DNA of 64,000 bases from Vicia villosa (lineage: Eukaryota > Streptophyta > Magnoliopsida > Fabales > Fabaceae), in the NCBI RefSeq assembly GCF_029867415.1, contig NC_081183.1, positions 141,321,951-141,385,950 on the forward strand, read 5' to 3'. Below, in pieces: positions 11,546-22,822 of the stretch. Position 1 is the stretch's first letter; each line of letters begins with the position of its first letter. The position numbers were made by a program, and so were the translations under genes. The notes beneath the pieces are model-generated. The model saw only the letters and a program-made list of their open reading frames with translations, ran no database searches and was not told the DNA's origin.

Positions 11546-12094
11546 CACCCAAAAATCATTAATTTCCCTAGTTAGTTCCCCGAACTACATTAAGCTCTGA
11601 CTTCCACTAGGGATATGTAGGCATGAGGTTCACAAGGAACCTCAGCGAGCTAATAAAATACCAAAAATAGTCAGTCAGTCTGTCTGTCTTTCTTTAATCA
11701 ATTCAATTCCTTCTCCTAACACAAAGGAGAAACTTTCCCAATAATCATTAGCAGCACAAACACATTTTAGACACAAAGAAGGTTCCTGTAGAGTACTACA
11801 GATATGTAGGGTGTTTAAACACTTCCATATGTATAACCGACCCCCCGGACTCCAGAATTTCTAGTCTAGGTGAAATCCCCACACTTAGCAAACTCTTAGG
11901 GTTTAGTTGAGATCTTTTTTTCCCTTTCCTACTCATAGGACAAATAAGAAAGTTCGTGTGATATCGTAGGAAGAACTGAAACAAAATTCATCCCACCACG
12001 GGCGCATTCTCCTTCCAAATTTCGCGTGAAGGGTCTAGCGTGCCGTCCTCCCAAGTGAAACGGGGAGGTAAAGAAAACGACCACCATAGAAAAA

Positions 12095-12112
12095 TGGCGA
12101 CTCTGCTGGGGA
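12095..12112 (+). other. Ogre-type primer-binding site
   Basis: TGGCGACTCTGCTGGGGA lies eight bases after the likely LTR end (CCACCA, 12086). Ogre elements are described as primed by tRNA-Arg, and this sequence fits that type from memory. It marks 6011-12086 as a 5' LTR and the region to the right as the leader. Confidence 0.65.
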
Positions 12113-12906
12113 TATAAGTGTTAAAAACCTTGGTTTTTCATCCAAACCAATGGTTGACCTGTTGCTGGTCCAGCCCCAATGAAGAATTAGGGATGCCAAA
12201 TTCCCCCTCAAACAAGAGAGGTCCTGCCTAACCTCTGTGTCATTTCATGTGTTTGCTACATTTATATTTGTTTATTTTGTTTATTCTGTATCGGGAAAGG
12301 GCTTGATTCCCCCTTGTGGCGAGAAATCCTATACCCGGATTTGAGTGCAACATAAGATAGGATGGAGGATGTCTTCCCGGTGAAGACCCTCTAAGCTTGG
12401 TTTCCAAGTCTACTCTTGGGATTTGCCTGGCTGGTTGTGATTAACTGCGCCACTGCATTCCGAGACTGATTTGTACCAGGAGGACCTAGAAACACATTAA
12501 CCCCACTTAAAGCCTTTTTTAGGACGTAGAGCGGTGATTACGAAAGTAATTGTCACGCAGATACTACACTCAGAGAAAACTCTCTTATAGATACCAATCA
12601 ACGTATCTTTAAGGTTGAGCAAAAACTCTGAGACCCTTAGAACCCGTTCTACAGGTACAAAAATCCTTATCCTTAGTTTACCATTGGGGCGAGGTTTGCG
12701 TTTTGACTTCATGACCACTATACCCTTCAACGCCATGTTTGTTTAAAACTCTTGTGTGTGCATTCATGCATTCATGCATCATTCATTAATAAACAACCAA
12801 AAACAAAAAGAGTCTTTTTCGAGTCGTTTTTCAAGGAAACTAAATAACGAACGTTTTGAACTTCAGAGAAAGAGAGAAACGGAGAAAGGACTTAAGGATC
12901 TATACC
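12113..12906 (+). other. Ogre-type untranslated leader
   Basis: Non-coding leader between primer site and the first plausible start codon. It holds further hairpins: AGAGGT/ACCTCT at 12217-12236 and the family I relative at 12365-12391. No coding frame is convincing. Confidence 0.5.
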
Positions 12907-13046
12907 ATGGATTATGGAAGAAAGAGAGCTAGGAAATACACCTTCAAGATTCCCCAGGTCGAGGAACTGGGAAAGCTTGGAAAACTGGTGGTCAACCCCC
13001 AGGCTTTCAAGGAGAAGTATGGAAAACTTCTGCCTTTGCTCAATAC
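12907..13046 (+). CDS. Start of Ogre-type gag (cut by gap)
   Basis: The frame begins MDYGRKRARKYTFKIPQVEE and continues with a KLGKLV...NPQAFKEKYGKLL pattern, which resembles the N-terminus of Ogre/Tat gag proteins. In-frame sequence continues upstream to 12856, but the ATG at 12907 fits better. The frame runs into the N gap at 13047, and nothing gag-like appears beyond it. This is partial, and the family assignment is by pattern only. Confidence 0.5.
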
Positions 13047-13146
13047 NNNNNNNNNNNNNNNNNNNNNNNNNNNNNNNNNNNNNNNNNNNNNNNNNNNNNN
13101 NNNNNNNNNNNNNNNNNNNNNNNNNNNNNNNNNNNNNNNNNNNNNN
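13047..13146. other. Assembly gap (100 N)
   Basis: Exactly 100 N, the usual placeholder for a gap of unknown size. A gag frame enters from the left and AT-rich non-coding sequence leaves on the right. Confidence 0.98.
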
Positions 13147-15317
13147 AAAAGTGTATTTAAGCCTTATTTAAATTTAAATTTTAAACATGCATCACATACA
13201 ACAAAATAATACAAAACACAAAATCAAAATAAATTTTGAAAAAAATATGAAAAATAAATTAAATAACAAAATAAATGAAGTGTCTAATAAATCTAATTTA
13301 AAAAAGAAAAAGTTAATACTAAATAAATTATAAACAAATTGTACTTACATTTTAATTTTAAAAAAATTATCAAAACGACATCATTTTGTTTGAGAAAAAA
13401 AGTATTTAATCCGTCGATTTTCCAAAATCGTCGATTCACCAATTTTTATTAATTTTGGTCGATTCTAGCCGGCTCTCACTAGTTTAATAGTTTGTCCGAT
13501 CGAACAATCAAATCAGACTGATGACCCTTTCAATTCTCAATTGAAATGATCAGTCAAGTTTAGTTTTTAAAACACTGCCATTATATTTATTAATCTCTCA
13601 TATTTATGAGACGATTTTCATTGTAAACATATTGTTCTAAAAAATATTATTTAATATTTTTGATATAATTTTTTTTATATTTAGCCACATAATAATATAT
13701 CGTCTAGATCCGCCCCTGGTACTACTATTACTTAATATTTTTTGGTTATGCATTTCAGTTTTCATTTCAATTCAACAAACAACATGCATGGGACCTGCCT
13801 CTAGTTTTTGGAAACAAGGATAAGGAAACATAGAATAATAGAATGGATCCTAAGTAGGAAAAGAAACAATTAATTACAATAATGGTTGTGTGTAGGGTCA
13901 TAAAATGCAGAGTGTGGAACAACAATGCATGTGCAAATGAGAGTACTTTTGAAAACAGTGGGAGGATTTATACAAAGAAAAAGAAAACAGAGAAACAACC
14001 AGCAAAGAGGTGTTTTTTATTTAGGCATGTTTAGAACATAAAGATTTGCATGATTGGAGGAATATACAAGTGGACCAGCTTTATATTGTGTAATATTAGA
14101 GGAATCCAATGTTTTTAACCAATTAATTCAACATAAGACCATATAAGCTTTCTTGTCTTCACTTCTTGTGATGTTTTTTTTTTTTGGAAATTGATTCTAT
14201 TGCGCAAATGAGCTTGTCCTTCTCGATTTTTGAAAATGGCAAGAAAGATAAAGAGATTAATACTGTGAAACAAAGAAAGCAAAAAGAGCAACTAACCTCA
14301 CACCCTCAAAATATAAGTAAACAATGGCTTCAAAATCTACAATCAATAATCAAGGAAATATTTAAATATATATGATTACCGGCCCCGATCCGGCCTTGGT
14401 TCCATAACGGCACTAGAGCATACTCAATCACTCTAAGGGCATCACTTTCCTTCCCTGACTTCTTAGATCCAAACGGAGGTCCTTCCAAACGTCATGTTTC
14501 AGTGACGAGACAACATTTAGTGTGTTTACAAGGCCGCCGACTCGCAATCAACTAATCATTTGTCTCTCCCCTTGCCTGGATAACTCTTGCAACGATCAAG
14601 AAATTTTAGAAAAAAACTCCCGTGAGGCCGGTCTCAACAATTATACAACAATAATCCAACCTACGTATCCGCTAGAAAGGATTTGAGAGGAAATTGTTTC
14701 GAATCGATCACACAACCCAATAAGACTGGTTTAATATGAAGGTACAATTCAAAACAGTCTTCTCATACCAACAATGTGTACTCTCACAGGAAAACTCTGC
14801 ACTGAAGCCAAACAATGTTCTCACCTAAACAATCAGAACCCATCTAATAGTCCTTTGATTAGGGCACAACATTCATTAAAGGTGGTTCTAACTATTGTTT
14901 TTATATAAATTTGACTCTCCTTCACACTAAGGTACAATTCAGTATACATTTGTAAGTTTCTTCTCTCTAACTTTACTAACTTAAATGTAAGAGTGATAAT
15001 ATTGCAGATATATTTTTCTCTTCGTCTATAAAACACCTTTACCATTGTATCGTAAATCTTCTACAATAATTTTCACCAACATTCTATCAATTCTGAAAAA
15101 GCTTGATATTTATGTTTATAAAAATTCCACATATTCATATGCACGATTAGATTATTATTGAATGGCCGTATGCACGGTTAGATAATTAGTTATTACAAAA
15201 AAATTAAAAATTTATTATTACTAGGTGAAAATAGAATAGAATTCTAGGATATATGGAATGGGAAGCTAGAAACTACTAAGTCCTCATGAGTCAAGAGTAC
15301 GTTGAGTCTACATGTTA
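13147..15317. other. AT-rich intergenic stretch
   Basis: No supported gene. 13390-13580 (GTCGATT repeats, then a block ending AAAACACTGCC) looks like a decayed MITE. 14375-14830 is less AT-rich (GATTACCGGCCCCGATCCGG...) and might be an old repeat. The short frames at 14184-14375 and 14833-15045 show no domain. Confidence 0.5.
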
Positions 15318-15882
15318 TTCCCTCTGTTTTTTATTATAAGTCATTTTGAAAAAAATATTTGTATTTAAATATAGGCTAAATTACAGTTTTGGTCCCCCTG
15401 TTTTGATATTTTCACGATTTTGGTCCCCCTATTTTCTTTTTAAACAGTTTTGGTCCCCCATCCCAATTTTGAACCAACTGTTCATGTACGGTCATGTACT
15501 GTTCATGTACGGTCATGTACTGTTCATGTACGGATCATGCACTGTTTATGAACAAAATTGGGATGGGGACTAAAACTGTTTAAAAAGAAAATAGGGGGAC
15601 CAAAATCGTAAAAATACCAAAACAGGGGGACTAAAACTGTAATTTAGCCTTAAATATAAGTCGCTTTACAATTTCAATGAATAATTAATGCTATTTTTCC
15701 TATTATATCCTTAAATATTTATTATTCTCTCCTTTCAATTATATAAATTTACCTTCCATATGTCATTAATGAAGGATAATTTTATAAAAACATTTGTAAT
15801 TTCTCATTTTCATACAACAATCATTATTTTTCTTAAACTGCGTGAAAAGTCTAAAACGACCTATAATAAAAAACGGAGGGAG
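15318..15882. mobile_element. Stowaway-type MITE (interrupted)
   Basis: The left end TTCCCTCTGTTTTTTATTAT and the right end ATAATAAAAAACGGAGGGAG are terminal inverted repeats of the common CTCCCTCCG Stowaway (Tc1/mariner) type. Each is flanked by TA (15316-15317 and 15883-15884). The element is non-coding. Its left part is interrupted by a second MITE at 15374-15649; without that it would be about 280 bp. Confidence 0.85.
15374..15649. mobile_element. Mutator-type MITE nested in Stowaway
   Basis: This is a 276-bp element with inverted repeats of about 90 bp beginning GGCTAAATTACAGTTTTGGT. A perfect 9-bp target duplication, TTAAATATA, flanks it (15365-15373 and 15650-15658), the size made by Mutator-like transposases. 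The centre holds a roughly 21-bp tandem repeat (CTGTTCATGTACGGTCATGTA, about three copies). Confidence 0.9.
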
Positions 15883-16227
15883 TATTGTTTACTCGGTCTG
15901 TAGACATATAAAGTAAGTCTACAAATTAATAATTGTTGATTTTGATTAATCCAAGTGTGCAAGACTAAATAATGTCTTAATAATGTCTTATAAAGTGTGC
16001 AAGAGATATAAAGTCTATAAAGTAATTTCAGAAAGTGATTATGGGTGGAAATTTGACGTATTTGTGGTCCATGATAAGCACTACTGTCCTCAGACTAACA
16101 AACAATTATGATGCATTTACAAAAAGCAACAATCTCATAAAGTGAGTCTTGCATAAAAGTTAGTAGTCAGAGATCATGATAAGCATTAAGCACATGTTGA
16201 ACTATTTCTATCCCTCTCACATTCGAG
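15883..16227. other. Intergenic, shares a repeat with 51276-51360
   Basis: No gene seen. The words AAAGTTAGTAGTCAGA, GGAAATTTGACGTAT and GGTCCATGATAAG recur in similar form just right of the Mutator-type element at 51267-51345, so both places carry pieces of the same old repeat. Confidence 0.45.
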
Positions 16228-17125
16228 TAGGGGTGATCGCGGTGCGGTTTGGGCGGTTTTGACGAAAAAAATCATCCGAACCGCAAGAGAAAAAATCATG
16301 CGGTTTGGTTTGGTTCGGTTGGCTTTTAAAAAAAATCCGAACCAAACCAAACCAACCTAATGCGGTTTGGTTCGATGCGGTTGGTTCGGTTTTTTAGAAA
16401 TATTTTATTGAACCATTCATATACATATAGATGATAACATAACTTTGTATTTAGACATTCATACACTATCAAATAACAACGAAACCCGTCATATTTTGAT
16501 AATAACTTTCTATTTAATATGTAAAAATTAAATTAGATAAAAGTGGAATAATAAACATAAAATAATAGTATAAAATAATATAAAAATTATTAGAATGAAA
16601 CGAAAAAATAGAAGATACGAGAGATTAGTGAATGTGAAAAAGAAAAAACAAAAGAGTTGAGAGATTAGAGAAGAAGATGTGCGATAAAAACGAAACTGAA
16701 ATAGGGAACATTTGCATAAAAATGAGAAGGTGAAAAAGAAAGAATATAAGAGAGTAAAGATTATAGAAAAAGAGGGAAGATGTATGTGGCAAAGAAGAAG
16801 CGATAATGCTATTAGAGATTTGAGAAGATCGGGACTAAAATCATGTGTAAGGATGAGAAAATTGTTCGTAATCATAAGGTTAAGGTATTATAGATTTAAG
16901 TTTGGGTTGGATGTGAGTTAAGTAAAAGTTAGGTTGTAACATAATGTGGTTTGATTCGGTTTGGTTCGGTTTATAAAATACAAACCGCAAACCAAACCGA
17001 ACCATGCGGTTTTGTTAAAAGATGACCCAAACTAATCCGAACCAAATGCGGTTTTTTGCGGTTTCGGTTTGGTTTGGTTTGGTTTGCGGTTTTCTATTGG
17101 GTTGGTTTGGTTTTGATCACCCCTA
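16228..17125. mobile_element. Non-autonomous hAT element
   Basis: 898 bp with ends TAGGGGTGATC and GATCACCCCTA and a perfect 8-bp duplication, CATTCGAG (16220-16227 and 17126-17133), diagnostic of hAT. Subterminal regions are packed with GGTTTGG/GGTTCGG repeats and their complements, typical transposase-binding arrays. The AT-rich interior has no transposase; the frame at 16528-16875 is low-complexity. Confidence 0.92.
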
Positions 17126-17133
17126 CATTCGAG

Positions 17134-17435
17134 GAGAAAGATAATAGAATTAATTTAATAATTATTTATTTATGATATATAATATGCTAATTTATTAAAA
17201 CTTAAAAGAATAGAACTAAAGAAATTTTGGATCAACAGAAAACTCTCAAATAGTAATTTTAAAATAAATAGAAAGATAAAGATAAATAATGAATACTCGT
17301 TGACTCGTAATTCTTTTCTAACCGGTACTTACAATTGATTTATTAGCGATTCATTAGGTTTCCATTATCCCTTACATTTATTTATATTTTGACTCATATC
17401 AATCAATTAAATAAATAATAATTAAATAATTATCT
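17134..17435. other. AT-rich spacer
   Basis: No gene or repeat recognised between the hAT element and the copia 5' LTR. Confidence 0.5.
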
Positions 17436-17676
17436 TGGGAGATATTGGATCGAACTCTAGTATGGCCGAATGATAGCTTCTTGGTTCGACAGGATTAAGC
17501 ATGAAGTCGAAGGCTGTTCACATGCTTGTGTCAAAGATGTTAGGGTTGTTAGCTTGTTAAATTAGGTTTTAGTGTTTAAACCCTAATTTGTTAAGTTAGC
17601 TTGTTTATTAAGTTGGCTTGTGTAATGGGCCTTGTGGAAAAAGCCCATTAGCTAATATGTGAGGTTTTATTATAAA
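17436..17676 (+). repeat. Copia B1 5' LTR, left half
   Basis: It aligns with the start of the 3' LTR at 27820, apart from scattered substitutions, and stops after TATTATAAA. The matching LTR continues TAGCATAC, so the Helitron entered after TATAAA within TATAAATAG. Confidence 0.95.
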
Positions 17677-19189
17677 CTAGTGGGATACCCGTGCATCCGC
17701 ACGGGTACTCGTGTTGTGTGCGCATTTGTTTTTCACAACGAAATAAAAAATATATTTAATTGTAAAAAAATACCGTGTTTAATTCCAATAAAAATTAAGT
17801 GGAAAAGCATTTTATATATATAAAATTACAATTACGTAAAATAAAAAGCATTTGCCATAACATGATCGCAACTTTTTTTCTTTACATGTTATAAAGGTTC
17901 AAAATAATCTTTCCTTAACATATTAAAGGATAGTCTTTTACGGCATCTCTTTTTAAAATGTAATTTTTAAAAGAAAAATATAAATTTGAAAAAAAATCCT
18001 AAGTTGATGAACACCTTAAAAAATTCTAAAGTTAATAAAATAGTAATAACAATAAAAATATTATATTGATAATTAAAAATATTACACAAATATTTAGAAT
18101 TAATATGCAGGTTAAAAAAACAATTACCTATATAATCTTGTTTTAAAAAAAAAAAGAGATACACTAAAAAAAGTTGTATGAATAGTTTTATTGTCTTGCT
18201 CAAAGTACTTCACAGAAGATAAAATGTCAACACCAAATTTACAAAAGAAATACTCTTTGGACACAATCTCATAGAAATGAATAACATAAAAGTGTCTTTT
18301 ATGACAGTTAGCAAGTATAAGAAAATAATAGTATTCTAAGAAGAGCTTGTATGTTCGGACATGACTATAGGGTACAATGCTGAAATTAATTCTTAATTAT
18401 AGGTTTTAGGGAAACAAAGCCACTTAAATCAGAAACAAAATTCAATTCAAAATCATCCACCTAATGCCAATTGACTCTAAAAATCAAGTGGAAGACCTGC
18501 TCATTAAACCTTTATAATAGATACTCCCTCTGGTTACCATTTAAACATTTTATTGTATTTTATTAGTTAAAATTATTTGACTATTGTTTGTAAGAGAAAT
18601 TCACTCTAACATACCTATATATTAGTTTCAGCCCGACCTGTAAAGCTTGGAAAAAATAAAATTTTAATTCTCAGTTTTTAGTTTTTGTATTCTTCTTTAA
18701 TGCATGATGTGCATATCTACTTTAGTTGCCACTTGTTTAACAGACTCCATAGATATTCCCGGGAGTCGCATATTCTGAGCATTTTTTGATCAACCTTTAC
18801 CACTTGTTCCTCTAGTTATGATTTCCTTTATGTCCCCTTAATAAAATCAAAAACACTACTGCACACTATTTCCATGTATAAAGAACAAAATACACTTTTT
18901 TCAACACACTTCCTAATAAAACATTGTAACCATTTTATGGACAAACCTTGAACCACTTATTAAGAGATAATTTTTTAGATACTTTTATGTTTTATCCATT
19001 CAAGAGACTGGACTTCTTCCAACAAATGATTTTTCATATTATAGTGCTTCTTAAAAAGTTTGTAACAACTTGAAATTCTTAATCAAAGAGCAGGTTAAAA
19101 AATCCATTATAAATTAAAAACTCCAAGTGCTTGCTTACTTAAGAATAAGATTTACATGCAAAATAACAGCCCTTCACCAAAGTTCTTAA

Positions 19190-19622
<433 letters not shown>

Positions 19623-20149
19623 TCACTTTAAACTCACATCATATTCATGAGTTATGATCACCATGTCAAGGATATAGTTGCTTCAATTTGGATTCTATGC
19701 AGTCACATAAACTCTAAATTGTATTCAAAGTAAATATAGTAAAACTCCATGTCATCTGATCTTCGTCAGACGGTGAAAATCCAGTGACCGCGTAATTAGT
19801 CACGGATCTCAACCGTTCGATAAGAGATCACATGACTCATATCCAAAACTATATTCTAATCTTAATAAAATGGTTGAAAACTGTGTCCCTCATTCAATAC
19901 ACATGCCCCTCAAGTGTCTGCCACGTCATCTCTTTCCGTCTTTTTAAGAGACTTTTCCTACAAATCCAAATAACCATTAAACTAAAAACAGTTTACACCC
20001 TTCACCTTCACAAGATTTCCCTTACTTTACACATGTAATGACTTCTACAATCACCTTGTTCTCATGATCTTTTTGCAACTATCATTGTTATAACCATAAT
20101 CTTCATGTGAATCAAACACGTTCCAGAAGAGAACACAGTTTTCATCACC

Positions 20150-20353
20150 ATGTCCTCTTGTCATGATAATAATAATAATCAAACCAACAATATTAAAGGA
20201 GGTGTAAAAGACAACAAAATCAGGAAGAGAAATTGTTCTTCATCCTCTTCTTCATCATTGGCAAGAAAATACAGATTCAAGAGAGCTATTTTGGTTGGAA
20301 AGAAAGGAGGGACAACCGCACCAGTCCCACAAACTGCATCGATATATGCCTGA
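20150..20353 (+). pseudogene. Captured N-terminal fragment of Ser-rich plant protein
   Basis: A 67-codon frame with CSSSSSSSLARKYRFKRAIL, then VGKKGG and APVP. This pattern resembles the N-terminus of plant proteins of the At5g41620 group (uncharacterised, USO1-like coiled coil), but I recognise it only from memory. The frame ends soon after APVP, where the family would continue, so this is a first-exon fragment. It lies inside the Helitron, opposite in strand to the psbP fragment. Confidence 0.45.
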
Positions 20354-22615
20354 GTTTCATTGGATTTCAGCTTTAATTCTGTATACACATTGAAATACAA
20401 GAAGCTAACCAGATAGAAAAGTAAGCACCTTATTTGCAATTATTATAGCCTAAGCAATACAAAACAACATGACTGACATATAAAAACTCAGTTTAGCAGC
20501 GCTGATATAAAACAGAACTGATTACATGAATTGGTGTTTACCTCAAAGAAACCGAATCGATGCAAAAAAGACACCGAGTTTAGGTCTGAAATAGGAAATC
20601 ATGAAACCAACACCGAGTTCAGCTGATGCAGCTACACGATGATGATTTTATTGGTTGAAGCACGATACTAAGTCACTTAAAAGCAACGCTGCCGCAAACA
20701 TAACTTCTAAACTATAATAAAAATCAGAAATCAATTGAACATAAGGAAAGAAAGTTTAAAATAAAGCTACAAATAAAATTGTTAAGAAATATAAATCTTT
20801 GTAAAGAAAAACCTACAAGATGCACTGCTCTGTTGACTTCACGTCCATACTGTTGTCGAAAGTTGCGATTTAAGCTTATAGAACTTTTCAATCTGGTGAC
20901 AATCTCTAATAAAATCCTTGGGAGTCAGATCTTGGTATTTTTATTGTCACAAACCTCGATCTTGATTGTGATCTTGATTGAGCCTTCCAGGGTGATAGTG
21001 AAGGGGACTTTGAAATCCTGATATACCATTATGCCCAAAGAGAAAATAATTTCACAATGAGTTGAATCCAAAACAAATGTATGTGCAAGTGTAACTTCAT
21101 AAGCATTAAATGTCATGCTCAGAGAGAACAATTTCCATGAACCTTTAAGAATCCAGTAGAAAATTTCTTATCGTTCCTTGTCGCCGATGGTAGTGTGACT
21201 CATGTATTATTCTGGTTTGAATGATCCTTTTCGCACTGCAACAGGTTTTAATTCGAATATCGATATCATCCCATGCTCTACTGCTCTCAAACCTGACTGG
21301 GTCTTTCAAACCTCAGACCATGAAACGCAGCAACGACAACCACTGTGTCATTCCTGCTTTTCATCAAACATATGGAGGGCAAGCTCAGACATGCCTTAAA
21401 TTGGGAAACTGAAACTGAACAGGTTGTCAATATTGCAAAAATAAACAAAATAGCAGCTCTCTTTCACCATCTCAACATGACCAAATCCAAAAACCATTCA
21501 GCACATATTGGAATATTGGTTAGGTTTGTCAATGATAACATAAAATCTGCAGATTTGAACATTTTCAATATCAAACAATATTCAAGGTAATCAACATGAC
21601 ATCAACCAACGAAAAAAACCCACATTATAAAAGGTCTAATCTATGCACTAACCTTTGAGTTGTCCATACCTCAGAGACCACTGTTCACCCGAAATCAGCC
21701 ACAAAGAAACAAACAATGAAACCCTAAGATTTTCATTCTTCATTTTCCAGAAACCCTTCTCAAATTGTTGCAAAAACAATAATTGTTCACACAAACACAC
21801 AGCCATAGCCACAAAGATCATAATGAAACCCTAAATGTTACCGTCATTTTCCAAATACATAAAATCCTTTAGAAATTTTTGTAGAAGAAGAAAAAAAGAC
21901 AACGGATCCGTAGATCCAAAAACACAAAGAACAAAAATCAGAAAAATCTCACCAAAGTTCTGGAACCATAACATCATCTTCATATCCTTCAACACATCAG
22001 TAAACTGAGAACATTAAAACCCTCTTCATCACCACTTAGTAACAACAAAAAACCCCAGATCTGAAGAAGAAGATGCTCACCTTATGTTCTGATAACCGCA
22101 CCATCAGTGAAGCTTCCCTCTTCCGCGTGAGTCAACACCACCAAACCTGAAACAACAAACACCAAATCAAAATCAAAATCGAACATGTCTGAAACTCAAT
22201 AATAACAATGAAGAAGGAGATGGATAAGGAAGAAGAAGATGAAGGAGGAAGACGAATAGGGAGAAGACGAAGAGAGGGAAGAGAGAAGAAAGAAGAGAAA
22301 GAGAGGGAAGAGAGAGAAGACGAATAGGGAGAAGAGGAAGAGAGGGAAGAGAGGGAACATTTCTTCTCTGCAACATTTGTACTGATGAGAATTTTATGGT
22401 TCAATTACATTACAATGCAAATTGGATATTGTACATATGTGGCCCAATGGTAACACAAACAGACCAAACCATTAGTTTCAATGTAGCCAAATTCTGAATT
22501 TAGTTACAAAAAGTAATTTTTAGACACATTTTGCCCCCAAAACAATTAGGTGTAATTTTTTAACCAAAGGGCATATTAGTATTAACCAGGTACTTGTGTT
22601 TTCCTATTTTATAGA

Positions 22616-22803
22616 TAGCATACTAGTCTCTCATCATTGCTAAGCTGCAAATCCTAACTTAGGGTGAGAGAGGTTATTTGTTATTCTTGTAAACTTGTAA
22701 TCTTGTTTTAAGAGAAAGTAAAAGAATAGCAGTTATAACCAATTCTTGTGTTCTTATCTTCCCTAATTCCTATTATATTTTGTTCTTGACATCGTTTTTC
22801 ACA
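22616..22803 (+). repeat. Copia B1 5' LTR, right half
   Basis: Starts TAGCATACTAGTCTCTC and ends TTTTTCACA; it matches 28061-28248 of the 3' LTR. The leader word AATTGGTGCGGTGAGC follows. Confidence 0.95.
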
Positions 22804-22822
22804 ACAAATTGGTGCGGTGAGC

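Larger units (their letters stand above)
6011..12086 (+). repeat. Ogre-type Ty3/gypsy 5' LTR (about 6.1 kb)
   Basis: It opens TGTCATACCCTAATTTTTGA at 6011 and ends CCACCA just before a primer-binding site at 12095. Very long LTRs and a tRNA-Arg-type primer are known features of Ogre elements of legumes. A TATAAATAG box at 7544 divides a U3 of about 1.5 kb from roughly 4.5 kb of transcribed R/U5. That part holds two tRNA-like segments (about 8500-8725), a TA microsatellite and three hairpin families (9305-11545). No coding frame is supported inside. It is assumed contiguous; smaller insertions may be present. Confidence 0.6.

Noticed and set aside
16528..16875. 115-codon minus-strand frame in the hAT element
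   Set aside because: Phe/Leu/Ser-rich translation of AT-rich DNA inside a non-autonomous element; no transposase motif.
22132..22404. Minus-strand Ser/Leu-rich frames of 67-90 codons
   Set aside because: They translate a (GAA/GAG)n purine-rich tract; low complexity, no domain.
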